From positions 1-13,688 of the forward strand of contig JAQXFT010000027.1 of NCBI GenBank assembly GCA_029005335.1: 13,688 nucleotides of DNA, given 5' to 3'. The notes beneath the pieces are model-generated. The model searched no databases. It was given only the letters and a program-made list of their open reading frames with translations, and had not been told where the DNA came from. Shown piece by piece: positions 1-6,820 of the stretch; position 1 is the first letter of the stretch; each line of letters begins with the position of its first letter. A program made the translations under genes and the position numbers. Source of the DNA: Oscillospiraceae bacterium (GTDB lineage Bacteria > Bacillota > Clostridia > Oscillospirales > Ruminococcaceae).

Positions 1-565
1 CTATATTCCTAAAAAAAAGAAGATGATTTATATAATGCTCAACAAGCCCAGAGGATATGTTACAACAGTATCTGATGAGCTTGACCGCAAATGCGTTATG
101 GATTTGCTTGAGGGACTTGATGAAAGAGTATACCCTATAGGAAGACTGGACAGAAATTCCGAGGGACTTCTGCTTTTTACCAATGACGGCGAATTTGCAA
201 ATAATATAATGCACCCCAGCAGACATATTTCAAAGACATACCGTGTTACGGTGAGACCGGATATTTCCGACGAACAGCTTGTGAGGCTTGCGGAGGGAGT
301 GGAAATTGACGGAAAAAAAACCTTGCCTGCAAATGTAGTTGTCAAGGATAAACAGGCAGGAAGAGTTGTTCTTCTGATAACTATCAAGGAGGGCAGAAAC
401 CGTCAGATACGAAAGATGTGCGAGGCAGTCGGACTTGAGGTTGCAAGGCTCAGAAGAATAAGCATAGGTCCTTTGAAGCTTGGAATGCTGAAGCCCGGAA
501 CTTTCCGTGAACTTACTCCCGATGAGCTGAGAGCTATAAGAAATGCTATAGGCAAGGAAAATTGA
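1..565 (+). CDS. rluB: 23S rRNA pseudouridine synthase, RluB/RsuA family (5' end outside window)
   Basis: This enzyme isomerises a uridine in ribosomal RNA, most likely 23S, to pseudouridine. Residue numbers count from the ATG at 23. The catalytic domain shows LNKPRGY (6-12), then GRLDRNSEGLLLFTNDG (40-56) with the presumed catalytic Asp43, and the C-terminal EGRNRQIRKMCEAVG block followed by RLRRISIGPLKLG, all typical of the RsuA/RluB branch. The reading frame stays open upstream of the ATG to the window edge (Y-I-P-K-K-K-K), no ribosome binding site precedes the ATG, and family members normally carry an N-terminal S4 RNA-binding domain of about 60 residues. I therefore infer that the real start and the S4 domain lie to the left, and the ATG at 23 is internal. 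RluB is preferred over RsuA/RluE/RluF from overall feel only; exact target uridine is not certain. Confidence 0.88.
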   Translation, partial: YIPKKKKMIYIMLNKPRGYVTTVSDELDRKCVMDLLEGLDERVYPIGRLDRNSEGLLLFTNDGEFANNIMHPSRHISKTYRVTVRPDISDEQLVRLAEGVEIDGKKTLPANVVVKDKQAGRVVLLITIKEGRNRQIRKMCEAVGLEVARLRRISIGPLKLGMLKPGTFRELTPDELRAIRNAIGKEN

Positions 566-698
566 CTATAAATTTTCTTATATTCACAAGATAATTTATG
601 GATAATATTAAAAAATGAATGTAAATTTTACAGACACTTGAAAAAAGGCTGTAAAAATAGTATCATATAATATATACAACACTATCCGAAAGGAATGA
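566..698 (+). promoter_or_regulatory. Intergenic region with likely promoter for the carboxyltransferase operon
   Basis: TTGAAA at 638-643 is followed after 17 bases by TATCAT at 661-666, a 5/6 match to the sigma-A -10 box. A perfect TATAAT lies at 666-671 but has no good -35 at 17 bases. The first codons of the next gene begin at 699, so the leader is short, with no room for a large riboswitch. At 557-577 a GAAAATT/AATTTTC stem overlaps the stop codon of the pseudouridine synthase gene; it is purely AT-rich apart from its end pair and is at best a weak terminator. Promoter assignment is by eye. Confidence 0.5.
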
Positions 699-2024
699 AT
701 GTCAATGGAATTTCAAAGAACTCAGGACAGATTTTCTATTCTGTTCGATGACGGAAAATATACCGAAATAAATTCCGGTATTAAGGAAAAGGACAAGCCG
801 GCATCTGTGGTTACAGCATACGGATATGTAAACGGAAATCCTGTATATGCTTTTTCACAGGAAAAATCTGCCGGCGGAATCGGAATGGCTCATGCAGAAA
901 AAATTGCAAAGCTCTATTTCCTCGCCTCAAAGACAGGAACGCCCATAATCGGAATACATGATTCTGACGGAGCAATTATGGACGGCACTGCTGAATCGCT
1001 TATGGCATATGGAAAGATGATTTCAGCATCATCAGCAGTATCAGGAGTAGTACCTCAGATTTCAGTTATAGCGGAAACCTGTGCAGGAAGCTCATCAATA
1101 CTTGCCTGTTCATCTGATTTTGTCATAATGACAAAGGATTCCGAATTTTTCATGACACCAAATTCAGAAAATACATCTGCCGAATCAGCAATGAAAGCCG
1201 GAATAGCTTCAATAGTATGCGGTGACGAAAAATCGGCTCTTGAAAAGGCAAGAGATATTATAAACATAATGCCTTTGAATAACCTTTCACCTGTACCGGA
1301 ATTTGAACCACTTGAACCCTCCGGAGCAGTCTCAGCAGATTTCAAAGGACTTGTAGACGGAATTACTGATTCTGATACAGCAATCGAATTGTATTCTGAT
1401 TGCGGAAAGGCTTCATATACTGCTCTTGCAAGAATAGAGGGAAAAACAGCCGGAATAATTGCAACAAATAAAACTGATGATAAGCTTAATTCTTCCGATT
1501 GTTCAAAAATTGCACGTTTTGTAAGACTTTGTGATGCTTTTTCAATTCCGCTGGTAACACTTGTTGATACAGAGGGATTTGACATGACAGATTCGGTATC
1601 AGCAGTAAAGAATATGACAGCACTTGCATCATGCTATGCAGAAGCTACTACAGTAAAGCTTGCAGTAGTTACCGGAAAGGCTGTCGGAACAGTATTCAGT
1701 GCATTTGCCGGAAAAGATGTAAGCTCTGATTTTACATATGCATGGGAATCAGCGTATATAAGTCCGGTAGCTCCTGAAACTGCGGTTGAATTTCTGTGGC
1801 ATGACAGATTAAAGGGAGCAGAAAACCTCTCCTCAAAAAGAAAAGAACTTGCCGAAGAATACAAATCAACACTTGCATCAGCAGAAAAAGCATCAGAAAC
1901 AGGCTGTATTGACGAAGTTATTTCCGCATCTGATACAAGAACAGTGCTTTCATCAGCACTTGATATACTTTCAGGCAAGAGAGTAACAAAGCTTCCGAAG
2001 AAGCACAATAATATTCCGTTTTAA
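699..2024 (+). CDS. Carboxyl transferase domain protein (acyl-CoA carboxyltransferase / MmdA / 12S type, short and divergent)
   Basis: Crotonase-fold carboxyltransferase that in this family moves CO2 between biotin and an acyl-CoA (propionyl-, methylmalonyl- or malonyl-CoA). The N-terminal half has the GGIGMAH block (59-65), DSDGA (88-92, usually DSGGA) and the first oxyanion-hole region TCAGSSS (127-133, usually PCAGGA). The C-terminal half has FVRLCDAFSIPLVTLVDTEGF (274 onward), KAVGT (327-331, usually KAYGG) and YAWESA (348-353), and ends in the classic KLPKKHNNIPF tail. At 441 residues it is clearly shorter than the roughly 510-520 usual for MmdA/12S subunits, with the N-terminus and several loops trimmed. 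Two starts are possible: ATG 699 (5 bases after AGG) and ATG 705 (11 bases). It leads an operon with a biotin carrier and an OadA-like subunit. The family is secure; the CoA substrate is unknown, and loss of the second glycine at both oxyanion sites makes normal catalysis uncertain. Confidence 0.85.
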   Translation: MSMEFQRTQDRFSILFDDGKYTEINSGIKEKDKPASVVTAYGYVNGNPVYAFSQEKSAGGIGMAHAEKIAKLYFLASKTGTPIIGIHDSDGAIMDGTAESLMAYGKMISASSAVSGVVPQISVIAETCAGSSSILACSSDFVIMTKDSEFFMTPNSENTSAESAMKAGIASIVCGDEKSALEKARDIINIMPLNNLSPVPEFEPLEPSGAVSADFKGLVDGITDSDTAIELYSDCGKASYTALARIEGKTAGIIATNKTDDKLNSSDCSKIARFVRLCDAFSIPLVTLVDTEGFDMTDSVSAVKNMTALASCYAEATTVKLAVVTGKAVGTVFSAFAGKDVSSDFTYAWESAYISPVAPETAVEFLWHDRLKGAENLSSKRKELAEEYKSTLASAEKASETGCIDEVISASDTRTVLSSALDILSGKRVTKLPKKHNNIPF

Positions 2025-2058
2025 CTAAAATAATCATATAGAATGGTGGTACATAAAA

Positions 2059-2421
2059 ATGAAAAGATTCAATGTAACTGTAAATGGCAAATCATACGAT
2101 GTAGCAGTTGAAGAAATTACTGACGGTTCAGCACCTGTAGCGACAGCACCTGTATCTGCACCGGCTAAGCCAGCTCCTGCACCTGCTTCTGCACCTGAAA
2201 AGGGAGAGGGCGAATCAGTATCAGCACCTATGTCAGGAACTATTCTTGATGTAAAGGTAAGTGTCGGAGATTCCGTGACAAAAGGACAGGTTATAATGGT
2301 TCTTGAGGCTATGAAAATGGAAAACGATATCGTTTCACCATGTGACGGAAAGGTTACAAGCATACTTGCAAAGAAAGGCGATACTGTAAATCCGTCTGAT
2401 ACGCTTGCAACAGTAAAGTAA
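2059..2421 (+). CDS. Biotin carboxyl carrier protein (biotin/lipoyl attachment domain, 1.3S type)
   Basis: Small carrier that holds the biotin arm and shuttles carboxyl groups between the two carboxyltransferase subunits encoded on either side. The 120 residues comprise an N-terminal strand region (1-22), a flexible Ala/Pro linker (about 24-47) and a biotinyl domain (53-120). The biotinylation site EAMKM is at 83-87, so Lys86 should be biotinylated by a biotin ligase encoded elsewhere. The domain begins with APMSGTI (56-62) and contains SPCDGKV, as in GcdC/MmdC and the 1.3S transcarboxylase subunit. There is no membrane segment, unlike fused OadA/OadG arrangements. The gene lies 34 bases after the carboxyltransferase gene, with GGTGG near 2045 as the likely ribosome binding site, and 21 bases before the next gene, so the three are probably one transcript. 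Confidence 0.93.
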   Translation: MKRFNVTVNGKSYDVAVEEITDGSAPVATAPVSAPAKPAPAPASAPEKGEGESVSAPMSGTILDVKVSVGDSVTKGQVIMVLEAMKMENDIVSPCDGKVTSILAKKGDTVNPSDTLATVK

Positions 2422-2442
2422 GAGAAAGGACTTGTAATTATT

Positions 2443-3840
2443 ATGGCAAAAATCGGTATTACTGAAACCGCCATACGTGATGCTCACCAGTCACTTATTG
2501 CAACACGTATGACTACGGAGGAAATGCTCCCTGTACTTCCCCTTATGGATAAGGCAGGCTTTCACTCAATAGAATGCTGGGGCGGTGCTACATTTGATTC
2601 ATGTCTCAGATTCTTAAATGAAGACCCATGGGAAAGACTTCGCATACTCAGAAAAAATCTCCCAAACTCAAAGCTTCAGATGCTTTTCAGAGGACAGAAT
2701 ATGCTTGGCTACCGTCACTATGCTGATGACGTACTCGAATATTTCGTACAGAAATCAGTGGCAAACGGAATAGACATAATCAGAATTTTTGATGCTCTCA
2801 ATGATGTGAGAAATCTCGAAACTGCTGTAAAATCCGCTAAAAAGGAAGGAGCTCATACACAGATAGCAATTTCCTATACAACAGGCGATAAATTTACAAA
2901 TGAATATTTTGTTGACTATGCAAAAAGAATTGAATCTGTCGGAGCAGATTCAATATGCGTCAAGGATATGGCAGCACTTCTTACACCATACAGGGCAGGA
3001 AGCCTTATAGCAGACCTGAAAAAAGCCGTAAAGATTCCGATACAGCTTCACACTCACTATACATCAGGACTTGCTTCAATGTGTCTGTTAAAGGCAATAG
3101 AATCGGGAGTGGACTGGATAGATACTGCAATGTCACCGCTTGCAAACGGAACATCACATACACCGACAGAATCAATGGTAGCAGCATTGCAGGGAACGGA
3201 ATACGATACAGGTCTTGACCTTAAACTTCTCACGGAAATCAGGGATTATTTCATGAAGCTCCGTGAAAAGTACATCAGAAGCGGACTTCTTGACCCGAAA
3301 ATGCTTGCAGTTGATGCAAATGCACTTATATATCAGGTACCGGGCGGAATGCTTTCAAATCTTCTCTCACAGCTTAAACAGGCAGGAAAGGAAGACAAGC
3401 TTACCGAAGTTCTTCAGGAAGTTCCGAGAGTCCGTAAAGATGCCGGAGACCTGCCCCTTGTAACTCCTACTTCACAGATTGTAGGTACACAGGCGGTATT
3501 CAACGTTCTTACAGGCGAGAGATATAAAATGGTTACAAAGGAATTCAAGGGCGTAGTAAGGGGAGAATATGGACAGACCCCGACTCCTATTGACCCTGCA
3601 TTCCGAAAGAAGATTATCGGTGATGAAGAACCTGTTGATTGCAGACCTGCTGATTTGCTCGAGCCGGAGCTTGAAAAGCTCAGGAAGGAGTGTGCTGAAT
3701 GGACTGAACAGGAGGAAGATGTCCTCAGCTATGCACAATTCGGACAGGTTGCAGTAAAATTCTTTGAGCAGAGAAGAAACAAAAAATACGGAATCGATTC
3801 AAAGCATTCCGATACTTCACAGAAAATTATGCCGGTTTAA
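2443..3840 (+). CDS. oadA: Oxaloacetate decarboxylase alpha / pyruvate carboxylase subunit B / transcarboxylase 5S-type carboxyltransferase
   Basis: TIM-barrel carboxyltransferase that moves CO2 between biotin and pyruvate/oxaloacetate. Characteristic motifs are RDAHQS (12-17), GGATFD (47-52), LFRGQN (81-86), FDALND (116-121), KDM (174-176), HTH (203-205) and AMSPLANGTSHTPTES (229-244). By family analogy Asp13, His203 and His205 bind the divalent metal and Lys174 is the carbamylated active-site lysine; all are present. The conserved PYC_OADA helical domain follows (about 290-440). At 465 residues it ends where fused OadA proteins would continue into a linker and biotin domain; that domain is instead the separate upstream gene. 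The ribosome binding site is within GAGAAAGGA, 2422-2430. With its neighbours it could act as a transcarboxylase or as an oxaloacetate decarboxylase; with a biotin carboxylase encoded elsewhere it could even serve as a pyruvate carboxylase. The sequence alone does not separate these. Confidence 0.93.
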   Translation: MAKIGITETAIRDAHQSLIATRMTTEEMLPVLPLMDKAGFHSIECWGGATFDSCLRFLNEDPWERLRILRKNLPNSKLQMLFRGQNMLGYRHYADDVLEYFVQKSVANGIDIIRIFDALNDVRNLETAVKSAKKEGAHTQIAISYTTGDKFTNEYFVDYAKRIESVGADSICVKDMAALLTPYRAGSLIADLKKAVKIPIQLHTHYTSGLASMCLLKAIESGVDWIDTAMSPLANGTSHTPTESMVAALQGTEYDTGLDLKLLTEIRDYFMKLREKYIRSGLLDPKMLAVDANALIYQVPGGMLSNLLSQLKQAGKEDKLTEVLQEVPRVRKDAGDLPLVTPTSQIVGTQAVFNVLTGERYKMVTKEFKGVVRGEYGQTPTPIDPAFRKKIIGDEEPVDCRPADLLEPELEKLRKECAEWTEQEEDVLSYAQFGQVAVKFFEQRRNKKYGIDSKHSDTSQKIMPV

Positions 3841-3849
3841 TGGCTTCCG

Positions 3850-3871
3850 GAGGGGACATATATGTCCCCTC
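3850..3871. repeat. 22-bp perfect palindrome between oadA and metA
   Basis: Positions 3850-3860 are the exact reverse complement of 3861-3871, with arms GAGGGGACATA and TATGTCCCCTC. As RNA this gives a 9-bp G/C-rich stem with a TATA loop on either strand. It starts 10 bases after the oadA stop codon. It is not followed by a T-tract, so it is not a textbook intrinsic terminator. A second, 10-bp palindrome (GCTTATAAGC, 3879-3888) follows 7 bases later, and GGCTT at 3842-3846 can pair with AAGCC at 3885-3889 to enclose the first hairpin. Possible roles are a 3'-end stabilising hairpin, a non-canonical terminator or an operator for a dimeric regulator of metA. Confidence 0.75.
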
Positions 3872-3927
3872 AGAGCCTGCTTATAAGCCGGATTTACTGA
3901 AAATTTTTTACTGCAGGAGGGACAGAA

Positions 3928-4875
3928 TTGCCTATAAAAATTTCAGCTGAGCTTCCGGCATACAAAATGCTGGAAAAAGAGAATATATTTGTTATCGCAA
4001 AGGACAGAGCGGAACATCAGGATATAAGACCTCTTAAAGTAATTATACTTAATATAATGCCCAAGAAAATAGAGACAGAATGTCAGCTAATGAGACTTCT
4101 CAGCAATACGCCGTTGCAGGTGGATATAGACCTGCTTTATATGTCATCGCATATCTCAAAGAATACATCAATGAATCATCTTGAATCTTTTTATAAAACC
4201 TTTGATGAAGTAAAAAACAACAGATATGATGGCATGATAATTACGGGAGCTCCTGTGGAACAGCTCGATTATGAAGCTGTTGACTACTGGGACGAAATAT
4301 GCGAAATAATGAAGTGGTCAACTACAAATGTATTTTCAACGCTTCATATATGCTGGGGGGCTCAGGCGGGATTATATTATCATTTCGGAATACCGAAGTA
4401 TCTGCTTCCGGAAAAGATGTTCGGAATTTTTCCGCACAAAACAGAGGTTGAAAACAGCAAGCTTTTAAGAGGTTTTGACGACTGCTTTTATGTGCCTCAC
4501 TCAAGACATACGGAAGTAAGGCGTGAGGATATAGAAAAAGTAAATCAGCTTGAAATACTGACTTCCTCTGATATTTCGGGAGTGCATATAGTCGCCAATA
4601 AAAACGGAAGACAGTATTTTATTACAGGTCATTCAGAATACGACCGTGAAACCATTGCAAATGAATATTTCAGGGATTTGGAAAAGGGTCTTGACATAAA
4701 AATACCATATAATTATTTTCCCGATAACGACCCGTCAAGAACTCCGGAATTTTCGTGGAGATGTACGGCAAATCTGATGTTTTCAAACTGGCTTAACTAC
4801 TGCGTATATCAGCTTACACCGTTCAATCTTGATGAGCTTGATATAAGGAACTGGAACTGGCAGGCAGGCGTATAA
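3928..4875 (+). CDS. metA: Homoserine O-acetyltransferase (MetA family)
   Basis: Cytoplasmic enzyme that acylates homoserine in the first committed step of methionine synthesis. The 315 residues match the MetA/HTS family end to end, from MPIKI through HQDIRPLK (30-37), LNIMPKKIETE, NTPLQV and TGAPVE to LHICWGAQAG (139-148) and PHSRHTEV (190-197). The catalytic triad is Cys142, His235 and Glu237 (GHSE, 234-237). Residue 111 is Glu (GAPVE); in Bacillus cereus MetA this Glu goes with acetyl-CoA use, whereas Gly there gives succinyl-CoA use, so acetyl transfer is predicted. The start is TTG at 3928: AGGAGG at 3915-3920 is 7 bases upstream, and family members begin with MPI, so the next ATG (residue 14) is too late. 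The 87-base gap upstream holds palindromes but no SAM riboswitch or T-box that I can see. Confidence 0.95.
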   Translation: MPIKISAELPAYKMLEKENIFVIAKDRAEHQDIRPLKVIILNIMPKKIETECQLMRLLSNTPLQVDIDLLYMSSHISKNTSMNHLESFYKTFDEVKNNRYDGMIITGAPVEQLDYEAVDYWDEICEIMKWSTTNVFSTLHICWGAQAGLYYHFGIPKYLLPEKMFGIFPHKTEVENSKLLRGFDDCFYVPHSRHTEVRREDIEKVNQLEILTSSDISGVHIVANKNGRQYFITGHSEYDRETIANEYFRDLEKGLDIKIPYNYFPDNDPSRTPEFSWRCTANLMFSNWLNYCVYQLTPFNLDELDIRNWNWQAGV

Positions 4876-4898
4876 AAAAACGAAAGGGGATTTTTTAA

Positions 4899-5420
4899 AT
4901 GAATTACAGCGGAGGAAATCAGAGCGGTTTTTATGAAGCACCGCCTGTTGACCCGAATTATACCACCAATCAGGGAGGTGGACATACCGGATTTGCAATA
5001 GTATCACTGATACTTAGTATATTGTCGCTTATTCTGTGCTGTTGTATGGGATTTAATTTCATACTTGCGATTCCGGCACTTATACTCGGTATAGTAACAC
5101 TTGTAAAGCGTTACAGCGGAAAGGGCATGGCAATAGCCGGAATTATTATCTCGACTATAGCTATGCTTATTACCGGAATGATGCTTGCATTTTACGGACC
5201 TATCTTCAGTGATGTATTCAAAGTGGCAAATGATTTTGAAAATGTCCGTGATACTTATGAGGAAACGGGAGAAATTCCGGAATATCTTGAAAAATATACA
5301 GACGAAAAATATGACGAGGTATGGAAAAAAGAAGGCTATGATGATTTCTATGATTTCTTTGATTATGTGATTGAAGAAATGGATAAGAGCTATTCAGAAG
5401 CTGAAAATAATGCTGATTAA
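4899..5420 (+). CDS. DUF4190 domain membrane protein
   Basis: Predicted membrane protein of unknown function with 173 residues. A Gly/Asn/Pro-rich cytoplasmic-looking N-terminus (1-30) is followed by three hydrophobic segments at about 31-50 (containing CCC), 52-69 and 77-99. The segment LAIPALILGIVTLVKRYSGKGMAIAGIII has the DUF4190 signature, in which a turn with GKGMAIAG links two helices; I cite it as a pattern, residues 56 to 84. The C-terminal tail (110-173) is soluble, strongly acidic and rich in Tyr/Asp/Glu. The GAAAGGGG ribosome binding site lies about 4881-4888. The gene begins 23 bases after metA and may be read with it, although no functional link is evident. Its stop codon overlaps that of the convergent DUF2752 gene. 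Confidence 0.8.
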   Translation: MNYSGGNQSGFYEAPPVDPNYTTNQGGGHTGFAIVSLILSILSLILCCCMGFNFILAIPALILGIVTLVKRYSGKGMAIAGIIISTIAMLITGMMLAFYGPIFSDVFKVANDFENVRDTYEETGEIPEYLEKYTDEKYDEVWKKEGYDDFYDFFDYVIEEMDKSYSEAENNAD

Positions 5421-5797
5421 ATTGGTGCAATAGCCGGAATGAAATTCCGCAGAATATAAAAAGCTATAAAAATCCCCGGAACCGTATACCAGAAAATACG
5501 GCTCTGAGGGATTATTTTTTTGTCTGAAATCAGCTCAAGCCATTTGAGAAAAAGCAGTATTATGCCGAAAACTACAATCGGATTGTATCTCAATGACTTT
5601 AGTATATTTCCCTGCAGGAGTGCGAAAAAGCTTCTTGTGCCTCCGCATCCACAGCAGTAATATCCGGTAAACATATGGAAAACGCATGGAAGCACAAAAA
5701 ACCTTTTAAACTTTTTATATACAAATCCGATAGTATACAGAACTGCAATTATCAGAGCAGGCAAAATAATAAACAATATCTTTTTACATCTTTTCAT
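5417..5797 (-). CDS. DUF2752 domain membrane protein
   Basis: Predicted 126-residue inner-membrane protein. DUF2752 hallmarks are LPCVFHMFTGYYCCGCGGTR (36-55), with its Cys-rich turn CCGCGGTR (48-55), then FALLQGNILKSLRYNP (58-73) and a last hydrophobic segment ending ILRNF. Hydrophobic segments lie at about 5-27, 72-90 and 102-118. The function of the family is unknown; the conserved cysteines suggest metal binding or a redox role, but nothing here shows it. It lies 6 bases downstream of the polysaccharide deacetylase gene, and its ribosome binding site (AAGGAG) is formed by the last codons of that gene, so the two are translationally linked. The stop overlaps the stop of the convergent DUF4190 gene in a shared TTAA at 5417-5420. 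A plus-strand terminator-like hairpin lies in its coding region. Confidence 0.85.
   Translation of the reverse strand: MKRCKKILFIILPALIIAVLYTIGFVYKKFKRFFVLPCVFHMFTGYYCCGCGGTRSFFALLQGNILKSLRYNPIVVFGIILLFLKWLELISDKKIIPQSRIFWYTVPGIFIAFYILRNFIPAIAPI
5471..5521 (+). terminator. Intrinsic terminator for the DUF4190 transcript, inside the antisense DUF2752 gene
   Basis: AATCCC (5471-5476) pairs with GGGATT (5508-5513), and inside it CCGTAT (5482-5487) pairs with ATACGG (5496-5501). Internal loops of 5 and 6 bases and an 8-base terminal loop complete the structure. A run of seven T follows at 5515-5521 on the plus strand. It lies about 50 bases after the DUF4190 stop. On the minus strand the hairpin is followed by T-rich sequence too, so it could attenuate the DUF2752 transcript, where these bases encode residues around DKKIIPQS. 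Confidence 0.65.
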
Positions 5798-5803
5798 TTA
5801 AGT

Positions 5804-6679
5804 TTACTCCTTGAGAAGCTTTGACATAAATTCTTCCGTAGAATAAAGCCCGCTTCTGTTATAGCGGTTTATACCATAAAGGCAATCGGGATTCCTTGTT
5901 ATATAGTTCGGCTTTTCGTAGCAATTGAGAGTTATAATAAAGCCATTTTCACGGAGTACCGGAATGCTTTCCTTACAGGTATAGCCGAAAGGATATGTGA
6001 ATACTATGGGAACAGTGCCGGTATTTTCCTTTATAAGGGATTGAAGCAGGGAAATATCCTGATTAAGTATATCTGAATATTCCTCGGGATTTTCGCCTTT
6101 GTTTATACTGCACCCCATACGTATGCCTTTCGGACTATGCATATTAAAGGTATGGTTTCCGATTTCAAATCTGCCTGAGCCGAGCATATCATTGATATCC
6201 TCCCATGTGAGATAAGAATATTCCGGGACATGGGGGTCTTTTACGGCATCATTTTCGACATAAGTACCTACAACTGATACGACAGCAGTCATATCATATT
6301 TTTCAAGAAGTGGCAGGAGATAATAGAAATTGTTGTAAAAGCCGTCATCAAGAGTAATCATAACGGGATTTTCCGGAAGTTCGCCTCTGTTGTATACATA
6401 GTCAGCCAATTGTTGTGCAGATACGGAGTTATAGTTATGTTCACTGAGATATTTCAAATCTGATTCAATCTGCTGAGGCGTTACCTCATAGCTCATGCCT
6501 GCACCCTCATGGATACTGTGATACATTATTACAGGCAGAAAGATTTTATCTTCGCCATAGTCTGCGGAGGAGAATATAAGATGTCTGCTGATTCCGGTGA
6601 AGCAGTATATTATTGTAAAAATAACTGCATCAATCATAAGAAGCCTGAAAAATCTTTTAACGCTGTAGCATTTATACAT
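5804..6679 (-). CDS. Polysaccharide deacetylase family protein (NodB homology, membrane anchored)
   Basis: Carbohydrate esterase family 4-type enzyme, expected to remove N- or O-acetyl groups from peptidoglycan or another surface glycan outside the membrane. Residues 10-30 form an uncleaved-looking hydrophobic anchor, then VIMYHSI (50-56), common in this subgroup. NodB motif 1 is TLDDGF (109-114), with Asp111 as likely base and Asp112 as metal ligand. Motif 2 is HTFNMH, with His176 and His181 as metal ligands. TYPFG (228-232) is the motif 3 equivalent. At 291 residues it is a normal length. Start: ATG with GGAG about 10 bases upstream. It is the first gene of a two-gene minus-strand unit with DUF2752. 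The true substrate cannot be told from sequence; an association with cell envelope or spore modification is only suggested by the divergent spoIIP. Confidence 0.88.
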   Translation of the reverse strand: MYKCYSVKRFFRLLMIDAVIFTIIYCFTGISRHLIFSSADYGEDKIFLPVIMYHSIHEGAGMSYEVTPQQIESDLKYLSEHNYNSVSAQQLADYVYNRGELPENPVMITLDDGFYNNFYYLLPLLEKYDMTAVVSVVGTYVENDAVKDPHVPEYSYLTWEDINDMLGSGRFEIGNHTFNMHSPKGIRMGCSINKGENPEEYSDILNQDISLLQSLIKENTGTVPIVFTYPFGYTCKESIPVLRENGFIITLNCYEKPNYITRNPDCLYGINRYNRSGLYSTEEFMSKLLKE

Positions 6680-6820
6680 ATAATATCAACTCCAATACAT
6701 ACAGATATATATGAAGCAGAATTATACAAAATGCCTGAGATAATATAATTAACAAAAGAAATTTTTATTTTTTTGCTGAATATAAATTTTATAGTATGTA
6801 AATATTATTGAGGTGATAGC
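6680..6820. promoter_or_regulatory. Divergent intergenic region between the deacetylase gene and spoIIP
   Basis: Very AT-rich. For spoIIP, TTGCTG (6773-6778) and TATGTA (6795-6800) are spaced by 16 bases, a weak sigma-A-like pair; a GAGGTGAT ribosome binding site follows before ATG 6821. For the minus-strand gene, TATAAT (complement of 6721-6726) is present but lacks a recognisable -35. I looked for a sporulation sigma-E-type box before spoIIP and did not find a convincing one, so mother-cell control is not shown here. Confidence 0.3.

Noticed and set aside
557..577. Terminator after the pseudouridine synthase gene
   Set aside because: The stem is almost wholly A/T and has no continuous T-run after it.
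1055..1585. 176-residue minus-strand reading frame
   Set aside because: Fully antisense to the carboxyltransferase gene, Ser-rich low-information composition, no ribosome binding site.
2034..2474. 146-residue minus-strand reading frame over the biotin carrier gene
   Set aside because: Its Ala/Gly-rich stretch is simply the complement of the Ala/Pro linker of the carrier.
3841..3927. SAM riboswitch or T-box upstream of metA
   Set aside because: Only 87 bases, occupied by simple palindromes; no conserved riboswitch core or T-box sequence seen.
6680..6820. Sigma-E sporulation promoter before spoIIP
   Set aside because: No good match to the -35/-10 elements could be found; the GTATGTAA stretch does not fit the -10 box.
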